Shown here one piece after another: positions 1 through 6,886 of a stretch of 20,521 nucleotides of DNA; position 1 is the first letter of the stretch; the number at the start of each line of letters is the position of its first letter. The notes beneath the pieces are model-generated. The model saw nothing but the letters and a program-made list of their open reading frames with translations, did no database searches and was not told the origin of the DNA. Source of the DNA: Mangrovibacterium sp047972415 (lineage in GTDB: Bacteria > Bacteroidota > Bacteroidia > Bacteroidales > Prolixibacteraceae); assembly GCA_047972415.1 (NCBI GenBank), contig JBKEAN010000270.1, forward strand, positions 1 to 20,521, given 5' to 3'. The position numbers and the translations under genes are program-made.

Positions 1-1269
1 CTGCTAAACCGCATGCGCGCGATGGCCATGAAACGTTTTGAGCAGACAGGTATTCCGGGTTTCAAAAACGAAGATTACAAGTACACCAACCTCGAGCGGG
101 TTTTCGGAAAAGAGTACCGCCATGTGGTGACTTACGAGCCGCTTGATGTGGATTTGAATGATGTGTTCCGCTGCGATGTACCGCAAATGGACACCTATGT
201 AATTTTATTGGTGAATGGCTGGTACTATGCCGGTAATGCAAAAATAGAAGGATTGCCCGAAGGCGTGTTTGCAGGGAGCCTGAGACAACTGGCCAATGAA
301 AACCCCGGCCTGATTGAAAACTTTCTGAACCGTCAGGGAGCTCTGTCGAACGATCCGATGGTGGCACTGAATACCGCCTTTGCGCAAGACGGTTTTGTGC
401 TGTATGTGCCCGATGAGGTGAAAATTGAAAAACCGTTCCAGGTTATTCACCTCACCAGAGGCCAGGAAGCCCTGTTTTCAACCCAACGCAACCTGATTAT
501 TGCCGGCACAAGAAGCGAAGTAAAAATTCTCTTCTGCGAACACACCTTAACACCAAGCGATTGCCTGGCAAACAATGTGACCGAGGTTTTTGTTGGCAAC
601 GAAGCAGTTGTGGATGTGTACACCATTCAAAACCAGAATAGCCAATCGAATGCCGTCAATTCGAGCTTCTTTAAATTGGGCGAAAAATCGAACCTGTTGT
701 CAACCGTTGCCTGTCTGCATGGCGGGTTGATTCGCAATAACCTGAAAGTGAGCATGGACGGCGAGTTTGCAGAAGCGCATGTATTTGGCCTGTCGTTTAC
801 CGACAAGCGGCAGCATGTGGACAACTTTACAAACATAGAGCACAACCAACCCAACTGTTTGAGCAATCAACTGTATAAAAACGTGCTCGACGACGACTCT
901 GTTGGTGCCTTTACCGGTCGTATCCACGTGGCGCGCGATGCCCAGAAAACCAATGCCTTTCAGCGGAACAACAATGTGTTGCTCACCGACACGGCCAAAA
1001 TGAATACCAAGCCGCAGTTGATTATTGACGCCGACGATGTAAAATGTAGTCATGGCGCTACTGTTGGGCAAATGGACGAAGACGCCTTGTTCTACCTTCG
1101 GGCGCGTGGCATTGACGAAAACGAGGCACGGCTGATGCTGATGAATGCGTTTGCACACGAAGTGGTGCAGGAAATCCGTGTTGAACCGCTTCGCGATAAA
1201 ATTGATGAGTTGGTTGAAAAACGGCTGAAAGGCGAATTGGGCAAATGCAGTTCGTGCAGCAAAAGTTAA
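1..1269 (+). CDS. sufD: SufD, Fe-S cluster assembly scaffold subunit (5' end outside window)
   Basis: SufD is a cytosolic right-handed beta-helix protein that joins SufB and SufC in the SufBC2D complex that builds Fe-S clusters with sulfur from SufS. The frame is open to base 1 (LLNR before the first Met at 13), and the visible start RFEQTGIPGFKNEDYKYTNL matches the family a few dozen residues into the protein. I therefore treat the gene as cut by the window edge rather than starting at 13; 422 codons are visible. The conserved CSHGATVGQ motif is present, with Cys at 1045-1047 and His at 1051-1053; from family knowledge this His belongs to the SufB-SufD cluster-assembly interface. The protein ends in a CSSC-containing tail, which resembles Cys-containing SufD C-termini I recall from Bacteroidota. 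sufS follows after a terminator. sufB and sufC are presumably to the left, outside the window. Confidence 0.93.
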   Translation: MLNRMRAMAMKRFEQTGIPGFKNEDYKYTNLERVFGKEYRHVVTYEPLDVDLNDVFRCDVPQMDTYVILLVNGWYYAGNAKIEGLPEGVFAGSLRQLANENPGLIENFLNRQGALSNDPMVALNTAFAQDGFVLYVPDEVKIEKPFQVIHLTRGQEALFSTQRNLIIAGTRSEVKILFCEHTLTPSDCLANNVTEVFVGNEAVVDVYTIQNQNSQSNAVNSSFFKLGEKSNLLSTVACLHGGLIRNNLKVSMDGEFAEAHVFGLSFTDKRQHVDNFTNIEHNQPNCLSNQLYKNVLDDDSVGAFTGRIHVARDAQKTNAFQRNNNVLLTDTAKMNTKPQLIIDADDVKCSHGATVGQMDEDALFYLRARGIDENEARLMLMNAFAHEVVQEIRVEPLRDKIDELVEKRLKGELGKCSSCSKS

Positions 1270-1290
1270 TTCAAAATAAAAAAACAACTG

Positions 1291-1325
1291 ACAGGGCTTC
1301 GGAAACGGGGCCCTGTTTTGTTTCT
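1291..1325 (+). terminator. Rho-independent terminator after sufD
   Basis: A perfect 7-bp stem, ACAGGGC at 1291-1297 with GCCCTGT at 1310-1316, encloses a 12-nt loop and is followed by a T-rich stretch (TTTTGTTTC). It starts 21 nt after the sufD stop. It suggests that sufS is expressed at least partly from its own promoter rather than only by read-through. Confidence 0.8.
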
Positions 1326-1412
1326 CAAATTCGATATAAACAGCTGTATATCAAAAATATTAATACATAGCTGCATCGGTCGGTTTGGCGAACGCAAACG
1401 ATAAAAAAATAG

Positions 1413-1420
1413 TAAATTTG
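1413..1420 (+). promoter_or_regulatory. Candidate Bacteroidota -7 box for sufS
   Basis: TAAATTTG fits the Bacteroidota -7 consensus TAnnTTTG and lies 24 nt before the sufS ATG at 1445. The nearest upstream TTG (1385-1387) is 25 nt away, longer than the usual 19-21, so the -33 element is weak or absent. The position also argues that the sufS coding sequence starts at 1445 and not at a TTG further upstream. Confidence 0.4.
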
Positions 1421-1444
1421 TCATTCCGCATAAACAAAATAATT

Positions 1445-2665
1445 ATGACACTCGATATTCCCCGCATACGAAAGGACTTTCCGATACTGGAACAAACCGT
1501 TTACAACAAACCGCTGGTTTATTTCGATAGCGCCGCATCGTCGCAAAAGCCACTGGCTGTACTCAGAAAAGAAGAACAGCTTCATCTGGAGTATTATGGA
1601 AATATTCATCGCGGGGCGCATTATCTGGCCGACAGGGCAACGACGGAATACGAAGCCGTTCGCGACCAGGTACAAGCCTTGATTAATGCAGCGGATCGCG
1701 ACGAAATTATTTTCACCAAAGGAACAACCGAAAGCATTAACCTGGTAGCTTTCTCGTTTGGCGAAGCTTTTGTAGGCGAAGGCGACGAAATTATTGTTAC
1801 GGAGATGGAACACCATGCCAACATTGTGCCCTGGCAAATGATGGCTGCCCGGAAAGGGGCAAAAATCCGTGTGTTGCCCTTCGACGATGCCGGCCGGCTG
1901 AAAATTGAGATGCTGGACGGGCTTATCAACCTAAAAACAAAACTAATTGCCGTGGCGCATGTGTCCAACACATTGGGTACGGTAAACCCGGTAAACGAAA
2001 TTGTGGCAAAAGCCCACGCGCATGGTGTAAAAGTGCTGGTTGACGGGGCGCAGGCCGTTAGCCATATGCCGGTTGATGTGCAGGCGATAGATGCCGATTT
2101 CTATGTGTTTTCGGCCCACAAAATGTATGGCCCCAACGGCGTTGGCGTGTTGTACGCGAAGAAACAACTGCTCGACGAAATGCCTCCGTACCAGGGCGGG
2201 GGCGAAATGATTGCGGAAGTAAGCTTTGAACGGACAACTTACAACGATTTACCCTATAAATTTGAAGCCGGAACCCCGAATATAACCGGGGTTATTGCCT
2301 TTGGCGAAGCAATCCGTTACCTCGGAGGCCTGGGCATTGAAGCGGTTGGCGATTACGAGCACCGCTTGCTGGCCTACGCTACCGAACAAATGATGGCCAT
2401 TCGGGGAATGACCATTTATGGCACCCAGGCCGGCAAAGCGGGTGTGATTACCTTCAATATAGCAGGGATTCACTCGTTTGACCTGGCTACCATGCTCGAT
2501 AAAATGGGAATTGCCGTACGCTCGGGGCGCCTTTGCGCCGATACGGTAATGGCGCACTACGGCGTGCCGGGAACCATCCGCATTTCGTTTGCTGGTTATA
2601 ATACCTTCGACGAAATTGACCGCTTTATGGCCGCACTGACCAAGTTGGTGGCCATGTTGAGCTGA
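1445..2665 (+). CDS. sufS: SufS, cysteine desulfurase (class V aminotransferase fold)
   Basis: This is a PLP enzyme that removes sulfur from L-cysteine as an enzyme persulfide for SUF Fe-S assembly. At 406 residues it has the length of E. coli SufS, and key residues fall at the same numbers: PLP Lys226 in SAHKMYGPNG, His123 in EMEHHAN and catalytic Cys364. The substrate-binding GTTESINLVA motif is also present. I chose the ATG at 1445 because MTLDIPRIRKDFPIL is a normal family N-terminus; the frame extends upstream only to a TTG at 1385, across a likely promoter box. One oddity is that the residues just before the catalytic Cys are Arg-Leu (RSGRLCAD), where SufS proteins usually have His-His (RTGHHCA). 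No sufE or sufU follows; the next gene is an RNA helicase. The family is confident, and the effect of the Arg-Leu change is unknown. Confidence 0.95.
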   Translation: MTLDIPRIRKDFPILEQTVYNKPLVYFDSAASSQKPLAVLRKEEQLHLEYYGNIHRGAHYLADRATTEYEAVRDQVQALINAADRDEIIFTKGTTESINLVAFSFGEAFVGEGDEIIVTEMEHHANIVPWQMMAARKGAKIRVLPFDDAGRLKIEMLDGLINLKTKLIAVAHVSNTLGTVNPVNEIVAKAHAHGVKVLVDGAQAVSHMPVDVQAIDADFYVFSAHKMYGPNGVGVLYAKKQLLDEMPPYQGGGEMIAEVSFERTTYNDLPYKFEAGTPNITGVIAFGEAIRYLGGLGIEAVGDYEHRLLAYATEQMMAIRGMTIYGTQAGKAGVITFNIAGIHSFDLATMLDKMGIAVRSGRLCADTVMAHYGVPGTIRISFAGYNTFDEIDRFMAALTKLVAMLS

Positions 2666-2730
2666 TTTTTTCGGGTTGAATAGGATAAACTGTTGAGGTT
2701 TTGACGACAACGGAATTTATCCGGCTAAAA

Positions 2731-2748
2731 GTACTACTTTTGCAGTAC
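2731..2748 (+). promoter_or_regulatory. Candidate promoter with dyad upstream of the helicase gene
   Basis: TACTTTTG at 2735-2742 fits the TAnnTTTG -7 consensus and lies inside a small dyad, GTACT (2731-2735) and AGTAC (2744-2748). No convincing -33 TTG is seen at the usual distance. If this is used, transcription starts near 2750 and leaves a leader of about 70 nt before the ATG at 2820. The dyad could be an operator or a short hairpin; either reading is inference. Confidence 0.35.
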
Positions 2749-2819
2749 CACCTGAAAAAAAAATGGTGGCTCATTGCAACCGGTTATTCCCCTATCGGTG
2801 AATTTATTTCTATTTAAGT

Positions 2820-4058
2820 ATGAAGTTTCACGAATTTGATTTACACGACGATATTTTGGATGCCCTGTACGACATGGGTTTCGACGAAGCAACCCAAGTA
2901 CAGGCAGGAACCATCCCGATTGTGCTCGAAGGCCACGATTTAATTGCCTGCGCCCAAACCGGGACCGGAAAAACGGCCGCTTTTATGTTGCCTATCATCG
3001 AAAAAGTTTCCGTACTTGCCGCCGGAGCAACCCGCGCGCTGGTTATTTGCCCTACCCGCGAACTTGCCATTCAAATTGAACAGCAAGTACAAGGCTTTTC
3101 GTACTATGCCGGAACCACTTCGGTGGCTATTTACGGCGGCGGCGACGGAAAAGAATGGGAAGAACAACGCAAAGCACTGGACAAAGGCGTGGATGTGATT
3201 GTTGCCACCCCGGGCAAGCTGATTTCGTTTATTGATAACGATATTGCCAAGCTCGATAAGGTAGAATATGTGGTGTTGGACGAAGCCGACCGCATGTTGG
3301 ACATCGGCTTTTACGACGATATTATCCGCATCTTCAGTCACCTGCCGCAGCAGCGCCAAACCCTCATGTTCAGCGCCACCATGCCTCCAAAAATAAAGCA
3401 ACTGGCAGCAAAAGTGCTGAATAACCCAAAGGAGTTTGCCACCGCCATCAGCAAACCGGCCGAAGGGGTGCTGCAAGCAGCTTACCTTTGCCACGAGGAG
3501 CAAAAGATTCCGCTCATCCAGAAATTGATAGTGGGAAAGGACGATTGCCAGAGCATTATCGTGTTTACATCGACCAAACGGAAAGTAACACAGATTGTAC
3601 GCGCACTGCAAAAGAAAGGACTGGATGCCGCCGGTATTTCGTCGGATTTGGAGCAGAAAGAACGCGAGGAAGTGCTCACCAAGTTCCGTGCCCGCCAAAC
3701 CCGCATTATTGTGGCTACCGACGTGCTAAGCCGCGGTATTGATATAAAAGACATTAACCTGGTCGTGAATTTTGACGTGCCCGGCGATGCCGAAGACTAC
3801 GTGCACCGCATTGGCCGTACCGCCCGCGCCAATACAACAGGTATTGCCCTCACTTTTGTGAACCAGGAAGACATGTACAAGCTTCAGCAGATTGAAGCAC
3901 TCATTGAAGCCGAAGTTTACAAAGCACCACTGCCCTCCGACCTGGGAGAAGGGCCCGAATGGAAAGTAAGTGAAAGACGAAAAGGCGGAAAACGGAATTT
4001 CAGGAAAAAACCTGACGGAGGCGGAAAACCTTTTCAACGTAAGCCGAAAAAAAACTAA
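2820..4058 (+). CDS. DEAD-box ATP-dependent RNA helicase (RhlE-like)
   Basis: This is a cytosolic RNA helicase of superfamily 2 that probably acts in ribosome assembly or RNA turnover. All core motifs are readable in order: Q motif with Gln28 (TQVQ), motif I AQTGTGKT (45-52), Ia PTRELA (78-83), Ib ATPGK (129-133), motif II DEAD (154-157), motif III SAT (185-187), the RecA-like domain 2 motifs ATDVLSRGIDI (299-309), and motif VI HRIGRTAR (329-336). A lysine- and arginine-rich tail from about residue 385 (RRKGGKRNFRKK) is typical of RhlE-type proteins and likely adds non-specific RNA binding. The gene stands alone between sufS and a convergent acyl-CoA synthetase gene. RhlE-like versus another DEAD-box subfamily cannot be settled by eye. 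Confidence 0.93.
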   Translation: MKFHEFDLHDDILDALYDMGFDEATQVQAGTIPIVLEGHDLIACAQTGTGKTAAFMLPIIEKVSVLAAGATRALVICPTRELAIQIEQQVQGFSYYAGTTSVAIYGGGDGKEWEEQRKALDKGVDVIVATPGKLISFIDNDIAKLDKVEYVVLDEADRMLDIGFYDDIIRIFSHLPQQRQTLMFSATMPPKIKQLAAKVLNNPKEFATAISKPAEGVLQAAYLCHEEQKIPLIQKLIVGKDDCQSIIVFTSTKRKVTQIVRALQKKGLDAAGISSDLEQKEREEVLTKFRARQTRIIVATDVLSRGIDIKDINLVVNFDVPGDAEDYVHRIGRTARANTTGIALTFVNQEDMYKLQQIEALIEAEVYKAPLPSDLGEGPEWKVSERRKGGKRNFRKKPDGGGKPFQRKPKKN

Positions 4059-4108
4059 GTGGTGCCGGTTTTAACGAAGGTTTGCCGGCTTATCGTAACC
4101 CATTTGCC

Positions 4109-4342
4109 CTAAATTTTGAGGTCCCGGCGGGAATAAGCGTTCGGTTTGTTCCCCCTTATCAATAAACGGGCAATGCCGGCGGCATTAGCGATAAAAAGCA
4201 CACCAAAGTATCGACGAATGGGGCTAAAATTAGTTCCTGGGGCACTAAAACGAGCTTCCTTATCGTCAATCTGCCGTTCCTTGTCGTCAATCTGTCGTTC
4301 CTTATCGTCAATCTGCCGTTCCTTATCGTCAATGTGCCTTCC
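4109..4342 (-). pseudogene. Start-less reverse-strand open frame with RQIDDKE heptads (possible remnant)
   Basis: Read on the minus strand, the tandem repeat becomes the charged heptad RQIDDKE, repeated about four times, followed by a 48-codon open stretch (ARFSAPGTNFSPIRRYFG and onward) ending at TAG 4109-4111. The frame has 77 sense codons after an upstream TAA and no start before the heptads. The TAA arises because one repeat unit has 20 rather than 21 bp; restoring one base would join a further HKIDDKE unit upstream. This could be a decayed coiled-coil-like gene or plain chance reading of a non-coding repeat. I do not recognise the downstream part, and I favour non-coding or decayed DNA. 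Confidence 0.25.
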
Positions 4343-4359
4343 TTATCGTCAATTTTATG
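4256..4359. repeat. 21-bp tandem repeat, five units
   Basis: Five consecutive units start at 4256, 4277, 4298, 4319 and 4339. The core TTCCTTATCGTCAAT is almost invariant (one A to G change in unit 2), and the unit ends in CTGCCG, CTGTCG, CTGCCG, GTGCC and TTATG. Unit 4 is 20 bp long, the others 21 bp. A partial sixth copy, TTCCTTGTCG, starts at 4360. The last units merge into the palindrome at 4343-4385. The array lies between convergent genes, and its function is unknown. Confidence 0.9.
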
Positions 4360-4385
4360 TTCCTTGTCGGTAAAATTGACGATAA
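4343..4385. repeat. Perfect inverted repeat with 15-bp arms
   Basis: TTATCGTCAATTTTA (4343-4357) and TAAAATTGACGATAA (4371-4385) are perfect reverse complements around a 13-nt loop. The left arm is the core of tandem-repeat unit 5, so the right arm is an inverted copy of the repeat core. It could fold as a strong hairpin in transcripts from either convergent gene and act as a bidirectional terminator or RNA-stabilising stem, but no clean T-run follows on either strand. Confidence 0.8.
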
Positions 4386-4425
4386 AAAGCGTGGTTGCCG
4401 GTTTCGGGTGGGGGCTCGCGGGTGA

Positions 4426-6078
4426 TTAAATGACGTTGGTCCCCTGTTCGTCAAGCAGTTTCAGGCCTAGTTCCTTCAACTTAAACTTTTGTATTTTGCC
4501 GCTGGCAGTCATTGGGAAACTGTTGACAAAGAAAATGTACTTTGGTATTTTGTAGCGGGCAATTTGTCCGCGGCAATGTTCCTGAATTTCTTCGGGGGTA
4601 ATGGTTTGGCCTTTTTTCAGCTTCACAAAGGCGCCTACCTGCTCGCCGTATTTGGGGCTGGGGATTCCGGCTACTTCTACGGCTTCGATTTGGGGTAGTT
4701 GGTAGAGGAAGTTTTCAATTTCGCGCGGGTAAATGTTTTCGCCGCCGCGGATTATCATGTCCTTAATGCGGCCGGTAATGCGGTAAAAGCCTTCGTGGGT
4801 CCGAATGCCCAGGTCGCCCGAGTGCAGCCAGCCTTCGGGGTCGATGGCTTTGCGGGTGGCTTCGTCATTCTTATAATAGCCTTTCATTACGTTGTAGCCG
4901 CGGCAGCACACTTCGCCCTGCACATTATCGGGGCATTCTTTGCCGGTTTCGGGGTCAATAATGGCCACTTCCACGTTCGGAAACTCGAACCCCACGGTTG
5001 TTGCCCGTACTTCGGGGGAGTTGTGGGTGCGGGTGGCGGTCATTCCCGGCGACGACTCGGTGAGCCCGTACACGCTGATGATGTCTTTGGCGTGCATCCG
5101 CTCCATTACCTGTTTCATGGTTTCGATGGGGCAAAGGGCGCCGGCCATAATGCCGGTACGCAGGCTGCTTAGGTCGAAAAGGTCGAACATGGGATGGTTT
5201 AGCTCGGCAATAAACATGGTTGGTACGCCGTAAAGGGCGGTGCATTTTTCTTTTTCAATGGATGCCAAAACCAGCAGCGGGTCGAAGTCCTCGGTAATAA
5301 CCATCGTGGCGCCGTGGGTAACAATGGCACACAAGGCCAGTACGCAGCCAAAACAATGGAAAAAGGGGACGCAAACCAGCAGGCGGTCGGCCGATGTGTA
5401 GCGCATACACTCGCCGGTAGCTTTGCCATTGTTCAATATATTATGGTGCGACAGCATGACACCTTTGGGGAAGCCGGTGGTTCCCGAGGTGTATTGCATG
5501 TTAACCACATCGTGACAGTTGATGCTTTCTTTTACTTCTTCCAGTTCCAGGTCGTCCAGGTGTTGTCCAAGCAAAATTAGTTCGGCCGTGTTAAACATAC
5601 CGCGGTGTTTTTCCTGGCCAATAAAGACGGCATTTTTCAGTTCCGGAAATTTTTCCGATTTCAACTCGCCGCGCGGGTGGGTTTTCAACTCCGGCACCAG
5701 CTCGAAAATCATGTTCACATAGTCACTGTCCCGGTAGTTGCCAATGAGGCACAGCGTGTGTATGTCGGCATTACGGAGTAGAAACTCCAGTTCGTTTAGT
5801 TTGTAATTGGTATTAATGGTAACCAAAATGCCGCCAATTTTGGCCACGGCAAACATAAACGTGAGCCAGTCGGGAACGTTGTTGGCCCAAATACCTACTT
5901 TATCGCCTTTGCCAACGCCAATGTACATCAGCCCTTTGGCCAGTTGGTCAACCCGGTCGTTAAACTGCGAATAGGTGAAGCGCAGGTTCCGGTCGGGGTA
6001 AACAATGAATTCTTTATCGGGTGTTTCGAAGGCATATTTCTCCAGGATACCCCCCAGTGTATAATTGGTCAGCTGCAT
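4426..6078 (-). CDS. AMP-binding acyl-CoA synthetase (medium/long-chain fatty acid-CoA ligase type)
   Basis: This member of the ANL superfamily activates a carboxylic acid, probably a fatty acid, to acyl-AMP and then acyl-CoA. It has 550 residues, normal for the FadD/ACSF2-like branch. Visible motifs are the P-loop YTSGTTGFPKGV (196-207), YGLTES with Glu341, the GWLHSGDLG segment with Asp422, the hinge region GRIKDMIIRGGENIYP (436-451) and TASGKIQK with catalytic Lys528. The gene follows the XRE-cupin regulator with only 24 nt between them, so the two are very likely cotranscribed and the regulator likely controls it. No signal peptide or membrane segment is seen. Chain-length preference cannot be read from the sequence. 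Confidence 0.92.
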   Translation of the reverse strand: MQLTNYTLGGILEKYAFETPDKEFIVYPDRNLRFTYSQFNDRVDQLAKGLMYIGVGKGDKVGIWANNVPDWLTFMFAVAKIGGILVTINTNYKLNELEFLLRNADIHTLCLIGNYRDSDYVNMIFELVPELKTHPRGELKSEKFPELKNAVFIGQEKHRGMFNTAELILLGQHLDDLELEEVKESINCHDVVNMQYTSGTTGFPKGVMLSHHNILNNGKATGECMRYTSADRLLVCVPFFHCFGCVLALCAIVTHGATMVITEDFDPLLVLASIEKEKCTALYGVPTMFIAELNHPMFDLFDLSSLRTGIMAGALCPIETMKQVMERMHAKDIISVYGLTESSPGMTATRTHNSPEVRATTVGFEFPNVEVAIIDPETGKECPDNVQGEVCCRGYNVMKGYYKNDEATRKAIDPEGWLHSGDLGIRTHEGFYRITGRIKDMIIRGGENIYPREIENFLYQLPQIEAVEVAGIPSPKYGEQVGAFVKLKKGQTITPEEIQEHCRGQIARYKIPKYIFFVNSFPMTASGKIQKFKLKELGLKLLDEQGTNVI

Positions 6079-6102
6079 GTTGGAAGTTTGAAAATGAAAC
6101 GG

Positions 6103-6678
6103 TTAAAACGGCGTGTACAGCACCACCAGTACCTTGGCTTTTTGGGTGGTGGCCGCGTGTACGTTGTGCATCACAATCGAATCGAGGTAGATGCTGTCCC
6201 CGGTTTCGAGTACAAAAACATCCTTTCCGTAGTTAATTTCGATGGAGCCTTCGAGCACGTAAATAAACTCTTCGCCTTCGTGGGTCGACAAACGGTAGTC
6301 CGATTGTTCGGAAGGTTCAATCTCAACAATGAAAGGTTCCATGTTCCGGCCATCTTTGTCGGCAGCCAGCGAAAAAAAGTTGAGGTGTTCGCGCGATCCG
6401 TTTTCGGCAGAGGTAAACCGGATTCCTTGGTTTTTAGCGGCAGCCCGGGTAATAACCGGTCCGAGGTGATCGCTGTCGTCCAGGAATGTTCCCAGGCGGA
6501 CACCCAGGGCGCGGGCTATTTTTAACAGGGGCGATAGGGAGGGAATAATACCTTCGTTTTCAATTTTTTCAATCTGAGCCGTCGTCAATCCGGTTTTTTC
6601 AGCCAAATCTGGGAGGCTAACTTTTTGAAAGGTTCTGATTTGACGGACTTTTAGTCCGGTTTTTTTTTCTTCAGCCAT
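6103..6678 (-). CDS. XRE-family regulator with C-terminal cupin sensor domain
   Basis: This is a DNA-binding regulator of 191 residues. The N-terminal part (about 8-66) is a Cro/C1-type helix-turn-helix, with VSLPDLAEKTGLTTAQIEKI as the HTH core. The C-terminal part (about 110-190) is a cupin beta-barrel, with GEEFIYVLEGSIEINYG and LETGDSIYLDSIVMHNV marking the two cupin boxes. In such proteins the cupin binds a small ligand or metal that tunes DNA binding. It is the first gene of a two-gene unit with the acyl-CoA synthetase and has a good promoter just upstream, so control by an acyl or carboxylate ligand is a reasonable inference. Codons 4-7 contain a run of nine A (T-run at 6660-6668 on the plus strand), which could allow polymerase slippage. 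The ATG at 6678 fits the short leader. Confidence 0.9.
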   Translation of the reverse strand: MAEEKKTGLKVRQIRTFQKVSLPDLAEKTGLTTAQIEKIENEGIIPSLSPLLKIARALGVRLGTFLDDSDHLGPVITRAAAKNQGIRFTSAENGSREHLNFFSLAADKDGRNMEPFIVEIEPSEQSDYRLSTHEGEEFIYVLEGSIEINYGKDVFVLETGDSIYLDSIVMHNVHAATTQKAKVLVVLYTPF

Positions 6679-6707
6679 ATCTCAGGGGTCTTTAAAAAAG
6701 TGATGAA

Positions 6708-6738
6708 CAAAAATAGACGATTTTTGAACTTACGCCAA
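6708..6738 (-). promoter_or_regulatory. Bacteroidota-type promoter for the XRE-cupin/acyl-CoA synthetase unit
   Basis: On the minus strand a -33 TTG (CAA at 6736-6738 on plus) and a -7 box TATTTTTG (CAAAAATA at 6708-6715 on plus) are 20 nt apart, matching the TTG-N19-21-TAnnTTTG pattern. Transcription would start near 6700, about 22 nt before the ATG at 6678. This is the best promoter match in the window. Confidence 0.6.
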
Positions 6739-6811
6739 TCACCCAAGCTATCTTTTAACATGAAGTGACCGTTTAGCGCGGCATTTAGAACGGGTCTGAA
6801 TTATTTTGGGG

Positions 6812-6831
6812 CTGATGTGACAGGCCATCAG
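6812..6831 (-). repeat. Small hairpin directly after the phosphorylase terminator
   Basis: CTGATG (6812-6817) and CATCAG (6826-6831) are perfect 6-bp arms around an 8-nt loop. It abuts the T-run of the terminator at 6832-6868, so on the minus strand it is a second hairpin in tandem. It may act as a backup terminator element, though no T-run follows. Confidence 0.45.
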
Positions 6832-6868
6832 AAAAAAAAGAAAAGGCAACCAATTTGGCCGCCTTTTC
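6832..6868 (-). terminator. Rho-independent terminator of the glycogen cluster
   Basis: On the minus strand an 8-bp stem, GAAAAGGC with GCCTTTTC (plus positions 6861-6868 and 6840-6847), with a 13-nt loop, is followed at once by eight T (plus A-run 6832-6839). It lies 18 nt after the phosphorylase stop and separates the glycogen genes from the XRE-cupin unit. Confidence 0.88.
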
Positions 6869-6886
6869 CTCATATCTCGGTTCTCA

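Larger units (their letters stand above)
4059..4425. other. Convergent intergenic region with tandem repeats and palindromes
   Basis: This 367-nt gap separates the 3' ends of the helicase (+) and the acyl-CoA synthetase (-). I see no intact gene in it. It holds weak GCCGG/CCGGC arms at 4064-4068 and 4085-4089, a small hairpin AATGCC-GGC-GGCATT at 4172-4186, an 11-bp direct repeat CGATAAAAAGC at 4189-4199 and 4380-4390, the 21-bp tandem repeat and the long palindrome listed separately. No classical hairpin followed by a T-run was found for either flanking gene, so termination may rely on the palindrome or on Rho. Confidence 0.75.

Noticed and set aside
700..1287. 195-codon minus-strand open frame opposite sufD
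   Set aside because: It lies wholly antisense to a clear SufD frame and shows no family motif; long antisense frames are common opposite coding DNA with this codon use.
1385..1444. Upstream TTG start for sufS adding 20 residues
   Set aside because: The extension crosses the terminator-promoter region and a good -7 box; the family N-terminus and length fit the ATG at 1445.
2940..3698. 252-codon minus-strand open frame opposite the helicase
   Set aside because: It is antisense to a helicase with all motifs intact, and its own product has no recognisable domain.
4146..4373. Plus-strand 75-codon open frame through the tandem repeat (TTG start, RSLSSIC repeats)
   Set aside because: It starts with TTG, its protein is simply the 21-bp repeat translated, and the first part resembles no family I know. 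It is best seen as a by-product of the repeat.
4189..4390. Insertion element bounded by the 11-bp direct repeat CGATAAAAAGC
   Set aside because: There is no transposase, no terminal inverted repeat at the bounds, and the repeat is A-rich and related to the tandem-repeat core, so a target-site duplication is not supported.
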